Shown here: positions 43,167 through 52,991 of the stretch, in pieces
Position numbering within the stretch: the stretch's first letter is position 1
How the letters are laid out: each line of letters begins with the position of its first letter
NCBI RefSeq assembly: GCF_900074915.1
Contig: NZ_LT222319.1
Coordinates: 3,195,001-3,259,000 of the forward strand
Length of the DNA: 64,000 nt
From: Pseudomonas cerasi
GTDB taxonomy: Bacteria > Pseudomonadota > Gammaproteobacteria > Pseudomonadales > Pseudomonadaceae
Reading direction: 5' to 3'
The notes under the pieces: model-generated
The model's input: only the letters and a program-made list of their open reading frames with translations
The model's database searches: none
What the model was told of the DNA's origin: nothing
Program-made: the position numbers and the translations under genes

Positions 43167-43508
43167 ATGAGCAAAGAATTACAGATTACCGATCTGCACC
43201 CCGGCGAGGGCAAGGCAGCGGTAAAGGGTGCGCTGATCACCACGCATTACACCGGAACTCTGGAAGATGGCACGGTGTTCGATTCCTCACACGAGCGTGG
43301 CAAGCCGTTCCAATGCGTGATCGGTACCGGGCGCGTCATCAAGGGCTGGGACCAGGGCCTGATGGGCATGAAGGTCGGCGGCAAGCGTAAATTATTCGTC
43401 CCCGCCCACTTGGCCTACGGCGACAGAAGCATGGGCGCACACATCAAGCCCGGTGCCGACCTGACATTCGAAATAGAACTGCTGGAAGTGCTGACCCGCG
43501 ACGATTGA
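43167..43508 (+). CDS. FKBP-type peptidyl-prolyl cis-trans isomerase
   Basis: 113 residues forming one FKBP domain: HYTGTLEDGTVFDSSHERGK, VIKGWDQGLMGMKVGGKRKL and FVPAHLAYGDRSMGAHIKPG carry the active-site Tyr, Phe, Trp and Tyr residues. No signal peptide, so cytoplasmic. I prefer the ATG at 43167, eight bases after GGAA, to the one at 43161. Confidence 0.93.
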   Translation: MSKELQITDLHPGEGKAAVKGALITTHYTGTLEDGTVFDSSHERGKPFQCVIGTGRVIKGWDQGLMGMKVGGKRKLFVPAHLAYGDRSMGAHIKPGADLTFEIELLEVLTRDD

Positions 43509-43636
43509 GCAGCCTGCTTGCAGATCAGCCTGCATCGGCCGATACCCTGACGCACGGGCACACGCCTGATTGCTTGTTATCGCAGAAAAAGCCATGCTCC
43601 GGGTATGGAATTCAAGGTCTTGGCACAGGAACACGT

Positions 43637-43864
43637 ATGGCGCTCAATAAGTCGACTCAGGAGCTGAAGCGACACCTGAAAGGGACAGCAACCAATCTGG
43701 AAAACACGGCGGAAGAAATTCTCAAACTCGCCTCACAAATGAACGATGTGGATGTCACCGCAGTGCTGCAGATGGTCAACCGTCTTTACAGCGACGCCGA
43801 CCAGCTCAAAGCCTATGCTGATGAGGTCAAGGCCAAGCGGATCGTGCGCGCCAAGCCGCTGTAA
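43637..43864 (+). CDS. small helical hypothetical protein
   Basis: A 75-residue soluble, helical protein (MALNKSTQELKRHLKGTATN...LYSDADQLKAYADEVKAKRI). AGGAAC lies just upstream of the ATG. Charged heptads suggest a coiled coil. Function not recognised. Confidence 0.65.
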   Translation: MALNKSTQELKRHLKGTATNLENTAEEILKLASQMNDVDVTAVLQMVNRLYSDADQLKAYADEVKAKRIVRAKPL

Positions 43865-43914
43865 ATCGCTGCACCCGAGTTCAGACGCGCTTTCTTCGCT
43901 CCAGAGGGCCTTCG

Positions 43915-44619
43915 ATGCTGCCACAGCCCGCCACTTCCAGCGTCAGCCCCAGGCACCTGAACATGCAGAAATGGCGTGGCCGGGTCGGCATGGGCCTGGT
44001 CGCTAGCCTGTCGGTTCTGGCCGGCATGACCGATGCCATCGGCTTCATGGCCACCGGCGATTTCGTTTCGTTCATGAGCGGCAACACCACCCGGCTTGCA
44101 GTCGCAATCAGTGATGGCGACCTGAGCGTGACGGTGCGTCTGACCCTCGCAATCCTTGCCTTCATTGCCGGCAACGCGCTGGGCGTGGTGGTTGCGCGCT
44201 TTGGCGGGCGACGTGCCCTGCCCTTGCTGCTGGGCATCGCTACGCTGCTGTGTGCGGCTGCCGCATGGCCGCTGGAAAGCAACATGCTCGCACTGATCTG
44301 GGCGATTCTGGCAATGGGCATGCTCAACGCCGCCGTCGAGCAGGTCAACGGGCTGCCGGTCGGCCTGACTTACGTGACCGGCGCGCTGTCGCGCTTCGGT
44401 CGTGGCCTGGGTCGCTGGATGCTGGGGGAACGCCGGGACGGCTGGCGCGTGCAACTGGTCCCCTGGGTCGGCATGTTCATCGGGGCCGTGATAGGCGCGC
44501 TACTCGAGCATCGTCTGGGGCTCAACGCCCTGTTGATCAGCGGCAGCCTGTCGGCGTTGCTGGGGCTGGTTTCGCTGAAAATTCCGCACCGCTGGCAACG
44601 TCAATACATGCCACGCTGA
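43915..44619 (+). CDS. DUF1275 (YoaK-family) membrane protein
   Basis: A 234-residue membrane protein with about six spans and the family signature GMTDAIGFMATGDFVSFMSGNTTRLA near the N-terminus (FMSGNTT is the key motif). Members are small transporters of unknown substrate. A later ATG at 43963 is possible (MQKWRGRV), which would give a more typical N-terminus. Confidence 0.87.
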   Translation: MLPQPATSSVSPRHLNMQKWRGRVGMGLVASLSVLAGMTDAIGFMATGDFVSFMSGNTTRLAVAISDGDLSVTVRLTLAILAFIAGNALGVVVARFGGRRALPLLLGIATLLCAAAAWPLESNMLALIWAILAMGMLNAAVEQVNGLPVGLTYVTGALSRFGRGLGRWMLGERRDGWRVQLVPWVGMFIGAVIGALLEHRLGLNALLISGSLSALLGLVSLKIPHRWQRQYMPR

Positions 44620-44684
44620 ACCCTGCGATGCCCATCTGCTGAAATACGTTTACCATACGCCGCTTTTCCTGACCGATCTGCGCC

Positions 44685-45647
44685 ATGACCCCTGAAGCAC
44701 TCGCGATTCTGCAACAGCACCTGATCGACGCGTTGAACAACGTCCCGAATGAAACCCGCCGCCTGTTTCATGGCCGGGGCCGTATGTGGCCGGGGCTGGA
44801 GCACATCACTGTCGACTGGATGCAGGGCGTGGTGCTGGTCTCGGTGTTCAAGGAGCCTTTTGAATCCGAGCTGGCAGCATTGATGCAGCTGTTGCACGCG
44901 TTGATCGACACGCCCCAGTGGCAGCAGAGTCAGGCTCACACCTTGCTGCTGCAACACCGCTATCTGCCACAGAGCACCACGCAATGGCTGACCGGCGAGG
45001 TCATGGATGAATGGGTGATCACTGAAAACGGCCTGCGCTACAAAGTCGATTTCGGCAAAAAGCAGAACAGCGGCCTGTTTCTGGACATGCGCTACGGCCG
45101 TGAATGGGTGCAGGCTCAGGCCAAGGGCAAGCGCATCCTCAATCTGTTCGCTTACACCTGCGGCTTCTCGGTCGCCGCCCTGGCCGGGGGTGCCGACCAC
45201 GTCGTGAATCTGGACATGGCCCGCGCTGCATTGAATCGCGGCCGCGAGAATCATCGCCTCAATGATCAGGACCTCAGCCGCGTGACCTTTCTGGGCCATG
45301 ACCTGTTCAAGTCCTGGGCCAAGGTCACCCGTTGCGGCCCTTATGACCTGATCATCACTGATCCGCCGTCCTTCCAGAAAGGCAGTTTCATGCTCGACAA
45401 GGACTACCAGCGTGTCCTGCGTCGATTGCCGGAGTTGCTGGACGAGAACGGTTCAGTGCTGGCGTGCATGAACGATCCCGCACTGGGACCGGACTTTCTG
45501 ATTCAGCACACCGCAATCGAAGCGCCCTGCCTGCGCTGCGAACAGCGCCTGGAAAACCCGCCAGAGTTCCCCGACGCTCGCGTTGAGGGCGGCTTGAAGG
45601 CGCTGGTGTTCAAGGCAGAAGGCTTGAGCCGCAGCGGATGGGCGTAA
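44685..45647 (+). CDS. class I SAM-dependent methyltransferase, RlmI/RlmKL-like
   Basis: A 320-residue enzyme with the SAM-binding motif I ILNLFAYTCGFSVAALAGGA, the acidic loop VVNLDMARAALNRGRENH, and motif IV DLIITDPPSFQKGSF, as in the 23S rRNA cytosine-5/guanine-N2 methyltransferases. It lacks a PUA domain. Preceding text GLRYKVDFGKKQNSGLFLDM is the family's typical lead-in. It probably methylates rRNA; exact base unknown. Followed by a terminator. Confidence 0.87.
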   Translation: MTPEALAILQQHLIDALNNVPNETRRLFHGRGRMWPGLEHITVDWMQGVVLVSVFKEPFESELAALMQLLHALIDTPQWQQSQAHTLLLQHRYLPQSTTQWLTGEVMDEWVITENGLRYKVDFGKKQNSGLFLDMRYGREWVQAQAKGKRILNLFAYTCGFSVAALAGGADHVVNLDMARAALNRGRENHRLNDQDLSRVTFLGHDLFKSWAKVTRCGPYDLIITDPPSFQKGSFMLDKDYQRVLRRLPELLDENGSVLACMNDPALGPDFLIQHTAIEAPCLRCEQRLENPPEFPDARVEGGLKALVFKAEGLSRSGWA

Positions 45648-45657
45648 CGGGCCGGGG

Positions 45658-45691
45658 CTGACAGCCTCTTATACGCCGAAGAGGCTGTCAG
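45658..45691. terminator. bidirectional terminator
   Basis: Stem CTGACAGCCTCTT/AAGAGGCTGTCAG with an 8-base loop and a GTTTT tail, between the convergent methyltransferase and chemoreceptor genes. Confidence 0.8.
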
Positions 45692-45704
45692 GTTTTCAAG
45701 TGAC

Positions 45705-47324
45705 TCAGGCACCCAAACGCGCAATCACATCCCCGAGGCCAGTAGAAAGGCCCCTCAGTTCCTGACTGGCGTTCTGGGTACGTTTGACGTTGTCCTGATT
45801 GGTCACGGCGATGGCGGTGATTTCAGTGAGGTTGCGCGAGATGTCCTCTGCCACGGAAGTCTGCTCTTCGGCAGCCGTCGCAATCTGGCGATTCATGTCG
45901 CGAATATTCTCCACGGCCATGGTAATGCGCTGAAGGGTTGCGCCAGCGTTCGCGACCTGTTCCACGCTCTCTTCACTCCGCGCCTGACCGCCCTGAATGG
46001 CCTGCACCGCATCACTGGCACCGGTTTGCACCGAATTGATGATCTGATTGATTTCGGAGGTTGAAACGGCAGTACGCTGCGCCAGTGTACGAACCTCGTC
46101 AGCCACCACCGCGAAACCGCGTCCGGCGTCACCGGCCCGTGCGGCTTCGATCGCGGCATTCAGCGCCAGCAGATTGGTCTGATCGGCAATGCTGCGGATC
46201 ACTTCCAGCACTTTGCCAATACGGCCGCTGTCGGTTTCCAGTCGCTCGATGACATCGGCCGTCAAAGCGATCTCGTTGCGCATGCGGGTGATGGTCGCAA
46301 TGGTCAGTTGCATGACCCGCTCGCCATCCTGAGCGCTCTGGTCGGCCTCATCCGCAGCTCGCGCAGCATCGGCGGCATGTCGGGCAACGTCCTGAGCGGT
46401 GGCAGACATCTCGGTCATGGCGGTCGCGACCTGATCGGTACGCTCGAACTGCTCATGAGTGCCTTGTGCCATCAACTCGGCAATGGCATTCAACTCGCCG
46501 CCCGCCGTGTCCAGATCGGTGCTGCTGCGCTTGAGGCGGTTGAAGGTGTCAGCCAGGAAATCCCGCAGGGTATTTGCGGCAACGGCCAGACGACCCAGTT
46601 CGTCCTGTCGCGTGACCTCGACACGCGCCCCGAATTTGCCTTCGCTCAACTGGGCGACGTATTCGATAAGCATGCGAATGGGCGCAATCAGGTTGCGATT
46701 GACCATCCACAGCGCCAACAAACCGACCAGCAGCGCAGACACCAGCATCACCACGGCACCGACCAGAATGGTACGTTGGGCTTCATGGCTGATGGCAACG
46801 GACTGAGCATCGCTGCTCTTGTGCAATTGTTCGACCAGACCAGCCATCTGCTCGCTGGTCGGACGGTCGACACCTTTGACCGCCATGTCACCCGCGCCAG
46901 CGTCACCGCCCGCAGCAACAAACGCATCACGACCGGTCCGGTAGGCCGTACCCAGCGCCTGGTGTGCCTGCTGCAGCGTCTGCACCTGGCTTTTCAGCGC
47001 CGCGTCGGTGCCGTGCATTTCAGCAAGCCGACCCAGCGTGCCTTGCACCTTGCGCTCTTGCTCTTCGAACTGCCCCCAGTACTTGTCGCGCTCGGCGGGT
47101 GTTTTGCCACGCAACAGGACGTTTTTCCACTCCTGGACCTGAATCTTGAACTCCAGGTTGGCTTCGTCCACCAGTTGCGACGCCCGGACCGGGCCGTCGA
47201 TAAGGCTGCGATAAGCCTGCACGTTATCGGAGAGAAAGTTGAAGCAGGCCAAGGCAATGACCAGCACAAGCGCAAGGCTACCGCCGAGCAGACCTAGAAT
47301 TTGCAGTCGCAGGGATTTGGACAT
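45705..47324 (-). CDS. methyl-accepting chemotaxis protein, four-helix-bundle-type sensor
   Basis: A 539-residue chemoreceptor: first span at about 8-30 (GLLGGSLALVLVIALACFNF), a periplasmic helical domain of about 160 residues, second span near 192-212 (VGAVVMLVSALLVGLLALWM), HAMP, and the signalling tip DQTNLLALNAAIEAARAGDA. The start is set at 47324 (MSKSLRLQ), where the membrane helix follows; a longer frame begins 54 bases upstream. Ligand unknown. Confidence 0.9.
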   Translation of the reverse strand: MSKSLRLQILGLLGGSLALVLVIALACFNFLSDNVQAYRSLIDGPVRASQLVDEANLEFKIQVQEWKNVLLRGKTPAERDKYWGQFEEQERKVQGTLGRLAEMHGTDAALKSQVQTLQQAHQALGTAYRTGRDAFVAAGGDAGAGDMAVKGVDRPTSEQMAGLVEQLHKSSDAQSVAISHEAQRTILVGAVVMLVSALLVGLLALWMVNRNLIAPIRMLIEYVAQLSEGKFGARVEVTRQDELGRLAVAANTLRDFLADTFNRLKRSSTDLDTAGGELNAIAELMAQGTHEQFERTDQVATAMTEMSATAQDVARHAADAARAADEADQSAQDGERVMQLTIATITRMRNEIALTADVIERLETDSGRIGKVLEVIRSIADQTNLLALNAAIEAARAGDAGRGFAVVADEVRTLAQRTAVSTSEINQIINSVQTGASDAVQAIQGGQARSEESVEQVANAGATLQRITMAVENIRDMNRQIATAAEEQTSVAEDISRNLTEITAIAVTNQDNVKRTQNASQELRGLSTGLGDVIARLGA

Positions 47325-47518
47325 CAGGACGATCTCTGGAGAAAAAGAATCCGCGGGATACGCGAAAGTTGCAGACACGTCCCTGTAGACCGATCTTGTG
47401 GATCAGGTATATGTGGCCCTTGCGATCAACATCGGCCTACAAAACTTTTTCTTTAAAAACAGCGATGATCGGCAATACACCCGATAAAAGAACAAAACAG
47501 CAGCGGGTAACCTGCTGG

Positions 47519-48358
47519 CTAATCAACCTGCCCGAACACCTGGCTGGGCCGCCGCAGCGACGGGTCGAACGGGTTGATTCTGGCGCTGATGGCCGTGGCT
47601 TCACGCTTGAGCAATTCAACTACGGTCATCAGGCGATCGGGCCCCAGCCGGTCGGAGATGGTCGCCACACTGAGCGCAGCCACTGCACGACCGTTGCGGT
47701 CCAGGATCGGCACTGCCAGCCCGGCCATGCCCGGTAACGCGCCGGTGTTTCGCCCGGCATAGCCCAGACGCCGCACGTTTTCCACCTCCGAACGCAGAAA
47801 CACCTCGTCGTACAGGTGAAAATCCTTGAGCCGTGGCAGGTTGTAGGCAATGACCGTTTCCCGCTCGTCCTCGGGCAGAAACGCAAGAATCGCCAGACTG
47901 CCCTGCCCCACGCCCAAGGCAACACGACCGCCGATGTCGCCGGTGAACGTGCGGATCGGGTACGGGCCTTCGCTGCGGTCCAGACAGATCGCATCGAAAC
48001 CGCTGCGTGCCAGCAGAAACAGCGAGTCACCCAGTGACGCAGACAGGCGCAACAGGCTGGGGCGCACCACGTCACGCAGGTTGCCGGTATTACCCGCCTT
48101 GGCGGCCAAGGCGAAGAACTCAATGCTCAACCGGTAACGTTTGCTGAGCAGATCCTGCTCGACCATGCCCTCATCCATCAGGCTGCGCAGCAAGCGGTGC
48201 GTGGTGGGTTGCGACAGCCCGACACGCTGGGCGAGTTGCGTGACCCGCTCGCCGCCTTCATCACACTCGCCCAGGCAGCGCAGTACCGCGAACAGACGGG
48301 AAACAGCTCCCACACCGACTTCAGCTTTCGTAATATTCCGATCAGTGGAATTATCCAT
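47519..48358 (-). CDS. IclR-family transcriptional regulator
   Basis: 279 residues: a winged helix-turn-helix (about 20-75, VTQLAQRVGLSQPTTHRLLR) and an IclR effector domain (SGFDAICLDRSEGPYPIRTF, VALGVGQGSLAILAFLPEDE, GMAGLAVPILDRNGRAVAAL). It is divergent from the ABC transporter/dehydrogenase operon at 48600-55221 and is its likely controller, responding to the transported substrate. Confidence 0.9.
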   Translation of the reverse strand: MDNSTDRNITKAEVGVGAVSRLFAVLRCLGECDEGGERVTQLAQRVGLSQPTTHRLLRSLMDEGMVEQDLLSKRYRLSIEFFALAAKAGNTGNLRDVVRPSLLRLSASLGDSLFLLARSGFDAICLDRSEGPYPIRTFTGDIGGRVALGVGQGSLAILAFLPEDERETVIAYNLPRLKDFHLYDEVFLRSEVENVRRLGYAGRNTGALPGMAGLAVPILDRNGRAVAALSVATISDRLGPDRLMTVVELLKREATAISARINPFDPSLRRPSQVFGQVD

Positions 48359-48599
48359 GACAATATCTCTTTATATTTCCACCAAAAGAATTAATTCAAA
48401 GAAAGATGTTATTCAGTGAAATTCCTTGTTGAGCCCATCCTAGCCTTCGCCCTACTCTCAGTCCACCGGGGCGATTTGAACAATCATCGGTAGCCGACTC
48501 AGAGCGAGCGCCAACGTCCACACAACTGCATGACTTCATTTCGCATCTGCCCATGACAAACGCGTGCTTCGGCGCGCATGCACAAAGGTGGAAGCAGGC

Positions 48600-49628
48600 A
48601 TGGCATTTCTGCAGCTCGAAGGTCTCTCCAAACGCTACGGCTCCATTGACGCGGTCGTTGCCACCAACCTGGCCGTCGACAAGGGCGAATTCGTTTCTCT
48701 GCTCGGCCCTTCCGGCTGCGGCAAAACCACCACCCTGCAAATGATCGCCGGCTTCGTCGAAGTCAGTGACGGACGCATTGTGCTCGACGGGCGCGACATC
48801 ACTCACGCCAAACCCAGCAGCCGGGGCCTCGGCGTAGTGTTCCAAAGCTATGCGCTGTTTCCGCACATGACCGTGGCTGACAACGTTGCGTTTGGCCTGC
48901 GTATGCGCAAGGTGCCTGCCGCCGAGTTGCACCCGCGTGTCAAACGGGTGCTGGAGCTGGTGCGCCTCGGTCAGCATGCCGAGCGCTATCCGCGCGAGTT
49001 GTCCGGTGGGCAGCGCCAGCGGGTCGCATTGGCCCGCGCACTGGTCATCGAGCCGCCAGTACTGCTGCTCGACGAGCCGCTGTCCAACCTGGATGCCAAC
49101 CTGCGCGAAGAGATGCAGTTCGAAATCCGCCGCATTCAGAACGAAGTCGGCATTACCACGCTGATGGTCACCCATGATCAGGCCGAAGCCCTGTCGATCA
49201 GCGATCGGGTGGTGGTAATGCAGGCCGGTCGTATCACCCAGATCGACGAGCCTTACAAGCTCTACGAACACCCGCGTACACGCTTCATCTCGGGTTTCGT
49301 CGGCAAGGCCAACATGTTGCAGGGAGATCTGGACAGCAACGGCATCCCGCAGATTCGTCAGGTGCCCGGCGATGGCAGCCTGACCCTCAGCCTGCGTCCC
49401 GAGAAGATCGATCTTGTAGCACCTGGCTGCGGACGACTGTCCGGGCGCATCGTCACCCGTTATTTTCTTGGCAGCCAGTGGCTGTATCGCATCCAGACCA
49501 GCATTGGCGAAGTGACGGTTGTACGCCGTAACGATGGCCAAGCGCCGCTGGAACAAGGCGCGGCGGTCGATATGGACTGGCCCACCGAGTTGCTGCGCGT
49601 GCTGGATGCCGACGAGGTGCGCGCATGA
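48600..49628 (+). CDS. polyamine/opine-type ABC transporter ATP-binding protein (PotA-like)
   Basis: 342 residues: an ABC ATPase domain with Walker A GPSGCGKTTT, signature ELSGGQRQRVALARAL and Walker B LLLDEPLSNLD, then a C-terminal TOBE domain (LSLRPEKIDLVAPGCGRLSG). It is of the CUT1/spermidine-putrescine class. First gene of the eight-gene-long locus with IclR; its stop overlaps the next start by four bases. Confidence 0.9.
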   Translation: MAFLQLEGLSKRYGSIDAVVATNLAVDKGEFVSLLGPSGCGKTTTLQMIAGFVEVSDGRIVLDGRDITHAKPSSRGLGVVFQSYALFPHMTVADNVAFGLRMRKVPAAELHPRVKRVLELVRLGQHAERYPRELSGGQRQRVALARALVIEPPVLLLDEPLSNLDANLREEMQFEIRRIQNEVGITTLMVTHDQAEALSISDRVVVMQAGRITQIDEPYKLYEHPRTRFISGFVGKANMLQGDLDSNGIPQIRQVPGDGSLTLSLRPEKIDLVAPGCGRLSGRIVTRYFLGSQWLYRIQTSIGEVTVVRRNDGQAPLEQGAAVDMDWPTELLRVLDADEVRA

Positions 49629-50497
49629 GCCTGCTGAGCGAAATGCGTCAGGGCGGTCGCGGCTATTGGCTGTCGGCTCCGGCGCTGGCGCTGTATATCG
49701 GCTTGCTGGTGTTGCCGCTGGGGCTGACTCTGGTGCTGTCGTTCAACGTGTTCGACTATCAGGTCGGGGTGAAAAGCGACAGCTACACGCTGGCCAACTA
49801 TATGGCCGTGGTCACCGACTCGTATTTCTATGAAATCTTCCTGCGCACCTTCTGGATCAGCGCGCTGGTCACCCTGCTGTGCGTGCTGATCGGCGTCCCC
49901 GAAGCCTACATTCTCAGCCGCATGGGCACGCCGTGGCGCTCGATCTTCCTAATCCTGATTCTCACGCCGCTGCTGATCTCGGTGGTGGTCCGGGCGTTCG
50001 GCTGGAGCCTGCTGCTGGGCGCGGACGGTTTGATCAATCAGGTCATCCAGTTCATGGGCGGTCGCCCGATGAAACTGCTGTACACCCCGTTTGCCGTGGT
50101 CATTGCGTTGGTCCACGTCATGTTGCCGTTCATGATCATTCCGGTCTGGACCTCGCTGCAGAAGCTCGACTCCACCGCCGAGCAGGCCGCGCTGTCGCTG
50201 GGCGCCAGCCAGGCGAAAGTCATGCGCCTGATCGTGCTGCCGCAGGTCATGCCCGGCGTGCTGTCCGGCTCGCTGATCGTGTTCGGCCTGGCCGCCAGTT
50301 CGTTCGCCATTCCCGGCCTGCTCGGCGGACGACGTCTGAAGATGGTCGCCACGGTGATCTACGACCAGTACCTCTCGGAGTTGAACTGGCCGATGGGCGC
50401 AACCCTTGCCGTGGCGCTGCTGTTGGTCAACCTGCTGGTCATGCTGTCCTGGAACCGCATGATCGAAGGCCGTTACAAAAAAACTCTGGGGGAATGA
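49625..50497 (+). CDS. ABC transporter permease (PotB-like)
   Basis: A 290-residue binding-protein-dependent permease with six membrane spans and the EAA-type loop EQAALSLGASQAKVMRLIVL that contacts the ATPase. It is the first of two permeases of the importer. The start overlaps the ATPase stop. Confidence 0.9.
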   Translation: MSLLSEMRQGGRGYWLSAPALALYIGLLVLPLGLTLVLSFNVFDYQVGVKSDSYTLANYMAVVTDSYFYEIFLRTFWISALVTLLCVLIGVPEAYILSRMGTPWRSIFLILILTPLLISVVVRAFGWSLLLGADGLINQVIQFMGGRPMKLLYTPFAVVIALVHVMLPFMIIPVWTSLQKLDSTAEQAALSLGASQAKVMRLIVLPQVMPGVLSGSLIVFGLAASSFAIPGLLGGRRLKMVATVIYDQYLSELNWPMGATLAVALLLVNLLVMLSWNRMIEGRYKKTLGE

Positions 50498-50500
50498 TCC

Positions 50501-51295
50501 ATGTCCAAGAACGGTCCGTTGGCCCTCTCGTTTCATGCGCTGGTGGTGATCTTCATGATGGCCCCGCTGGTCGTGGTGTGCCTAGTGGCGTTCACCCCGG
50601 AAAACACCCTGAGCCTGCCCACCACCCATTTCTCGCTGCGCTGGTTCAAGGCCGTCTTCGAGCGCGCCGACTTTATCGATTCGTTCTACAACAGCCTGAT
50701 CCTGGCGTTCGTATCAGCGACGCTGGCCACGCTGATCGCGGTACCTGCCGCACTGGCAATCACGCGTCATACATTTCCCGGTCGCAATTTTTTCAACGCC
50801 CTGTTTCTCTCGCCGATCATCATTCCTCATTTGGTACTGGGGGTGGCGATGCTGCGCCTGTTTGCGCTGATGGGTGTGAACGGCAGCTTCACCTGGCTGA
50901 TCTTCGCCCATGTGCTGGTCATCACGCCTTACGTACTGCGCCTGGTACTGGCGGCGGCAATCGGCATCGACCGCAGCGCCGAGCACGCCGCCGAGTCCCT
51001 GGGGGCCGACCGTTTCACGCTGTTTCGGCAGATCACCCTGCCAATGATTCTGCCCGGCGTGGCAGGCGGCTGGTTACTGGCGTTCATCAACAGTTTCGAT
51101 GAAGTCACGCTGTCGATCTTTGTTACATCGCCAGCGACGCAGACCCTGCCGGTGCGCATGTATGTCTACGCCACCGAATCCATCGACCCGATGATGGCCG
51201 CCGTATCGGCACTGGTCATCGCCCTCACCGCCGCCACCATGATCCTGCTCGACCGGGTCTACGGGCTGGATCGCGTGCTGGTCGGCAAACACTAA
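50501..51295 (+). CDS. ABC transporter permease (PotC-like)
   Basis: 264 residues, six membrane spans, EAA loop HAAESLGADRFTLFRQITLP. Pairs with the PotB-like subunit to form the inner-membrane channel; the gene follows it after three bases. Confidence 0.9.
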   Translation: MSKNGPLALSFHALVVIFMMAPLVVVCLVAFTPENTLSLPTTHFSLRWFKAVFERADFIDSFYNSLILAFVSATLATLIAVPAALAITRHTFPGRNFFNALFLSPIIIPHLVLGVAMLRLFALMGVNGSFTWLIFAHVLVITPYVLRLVLAAAIGIDRSAEHAAESLGADRFTLFRQITLPMILPGVAGGWLLAFINSFDEVTLSIFVTSPATQTLPVRMYVYATESIDPMMAAVSALVIALTAATMILLDRVYGLDRVLVGKH

Positions 51296-51312
51296 TCCGG
51301 AGCTTTCACGTT

Positions 51313-51603
51313 ATGGCATTGCTGAAACGACTGACCGAACATGATCGCCCGGTTCTGTCCTTCACCCTTGACGGCCAGCCGGCCAGCGGTCTGTTGGGCG
51401 ATACCTTGCTGACCGCGGTACTGACCGCCAGCGAACACTTGCGCGGCAGTGACTTCAGCGCCGAACCTCGCGCCGGTTTCTGCATGATGGGCGCCTGTCA
51501 GGACTGCTGGGTGAGGCTGGGTGACGGTCAGCGCGTACGTGCCTGTTCGACGCTGCTGGAGGCCGGTCAGGCGGTGATTCGTGAACCGGGGCGCTGCGTA
51601 TGA
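51313..51603 (+). CDS. [2Fe-2S] subunit of an HcnA/OoxA-type amino-acid dehydrogenase
   Basis: A 96-residue ferredoxin-like protein with the cluster motif in FCMMGACQDCWVRLG and a fourth Cys in VRACSTLL. It corresponds to HcnA of hydrogen cyanide synthase and to the gamma subunit of D-hydroxyproline dehydrogenases and opine oxidases. Its stop overlaps the next start (ATGA), so it belongs to a three-subunit enzyme with the following two genes. Confidence 0.87.
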   Translation: MALLKRLTEHDRPVLSFTLDGQPASGLLGDTLLTAVLTASEHLRGSDFSAEPRAGFCMMGACQDCWVRLGDGQRVRACSTLLEAGQAVIREPGRCV

Positions 51604-52991
51604 GCGATCAGACAATTGCCATTGTCGGCGCAGGACCGGCCGGCATTCGCGCCGCCCAGACGCTACTGGCCCACGGCATCAAGGCCTGCCTGATCGATGA
51701 AGGGCTGCGCGGCGGCGGCCAGATCTACCGTCGCCAGCCGGACAATTTCCAACGCTCGGCCAAGGCGCTCTACGGCTTTGAAAGCGCCAAGGCGGTCGCG
51801 GTGCACGACGCGCTCGACACGCTGGCCGCGCAGATCGACTATCGGCCGCAGACGCTGGTCTGGAACGCCGAAAATCACCAACTCGATACCCTGCAAAACG
51901 GTACCGCCGCCACTGTTGATTTCAGCCACCTGATCGTCGCCACCGGTGCCACTGACCGAATTCTGCCGGTGCCCGGCTGGACCCTGCCCGGCGTGTATAG
52001 CCTCGGCGCAGCGCAGATCGCGCTCAAATATCAGGGCTGTGCGATTGGCCAGCGCGTGGTGTTTTGTGGCAGCGGCCCGCTGCTGTATCTGGTCGCTTAC
52101 CAGTACGCCAAGGCTGGCGCGAAGGTGCTGGCGGTGCTCGACAGCGCGCCGTTTTCGGCGCAATGCAAGGCATTGCCGGCCCTGCTGGGCCAACCGGCAA
52201 CGCTGGCCAAAGGCATCTATTACCGCGCATGGCTGAGTGCAAACGGCATTCCCGTGCATCAAGGTGCGCAGCTCACACACATCGACGGGGAAAAACGCGT
52301 AGACGGCATTCAATGGCAACGCAACGGTAAGTCGGGCCACCTGGCTTGTGACGCGGTCGCTTTTGCCCATGCGCTGCGCAGCGAGACGCAACTGGCCGAC
52401 CTGCTGGGCTGTGAATTCGCCTGGAGCGCGCTCAACCGGGCGTGGCTGCCGACCCGCGACGACTGTGGACGCAGCAGCGTGTCAGGCATCTATCTGGCGG
52501 GCGACGGTGCGGGAATCATGGGCGCCGACGCTGCGGAAATGGCCGGAGAACTGGCCGCGCTCGGGCTGCTGCAAGACATCGGTGTGGTGGCAGACACCGC
52601 CCGTACCGACACGCTTAAAACTGCCTTGCGACGCATCGAACGCTTCCGCCACGGGCTGGAAACCGCGTTTCCGTTCCCTGAGGGCTGGGCCGCCAACGTG
52701 GCGGATGACACGCTGGTGTGCCGCTGCGAAGAAGTCTCTGCAGGCAAGATTCGCAGTGCCGTGCAGGATGGCCATTGGGAGATCAACCGGGTCAAGGCCA
52801 TGTGCCGGGTCGGTATGGGTCGCTGTCAGGGCCGGATGTGTGGCCTGGCCGCGGCCGAGATCATCGCCCGCGAGAGCGGCCGGTCCGTCGAGCACGTCGG
52901 CCGCCTGCGCGGTCAGGCACCGATCAAGCCGCTGCCCTTCGGTATGGGGATGCAGCCCATGGAGAAGCAATCGGTGGAGACGCAACCATGA
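51600..52991 (+). CDS. FAD/NAD(P)-binding subunit of the HcnB/OoxA-type dehydrogenase
   Basis: 463 residues: an FAD-binding Rossmann motif at the N-terminus (IAIVGAGPAGIRAAQTLLAH), a second nucleotide-binding motif (VVFCGSGPLLYLVAYQYA), and a C-terminal BFD-like [2Fe-2S] domain with Cys at LVCRCEE and in MCRVGMGRCQGRMCG. This layout is typical of HcnB, OoxA/NoxA and the alpha subunit of D-hydroxyproline dehydrogenase. It passes electrons from the catalytic subunit to the respiratory chain. Confidence 0.88.
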   Translation: MSDQTIAIVGAGPAGIRAAQTLLAHGIKACLIDEGLRGGGQIYRRQPDNFQRSAKALYGFESAKAVAVHDALDTLAAQIDYRPQTLVWNAENHQLDTLQNGTAATVDFSHLIVATGATDRILPVPGWTLPGVYSLGAAQIALKYQGCAIGQRVVFCGSGPLLYLVAYQYAKAGAKVLAVLDSAPFSAQCKALPALLGQPATLAKGIYYRAWLSANGIPVHQGAQLTHIDGEKRVDGIQWQRNGKSGHLACDAVAFAHALRSETQLADLLGCEFAWSALNRAWLPTRDDCGRSSVSGIYLAGDGAGIMGADAAEMAGELAALGLLQDIGVVADTARTDTLKTALRRIERFRHGLETAFPFPEGWAANVADDTLVCRCEEVSAGKIRSAVQDGHWEINRVKAMCRVGMGRCQGRMCGLAAAEIIARESGRSVEHVGRLRGQAPIKPLPFGMGMQPMEKQSVETQP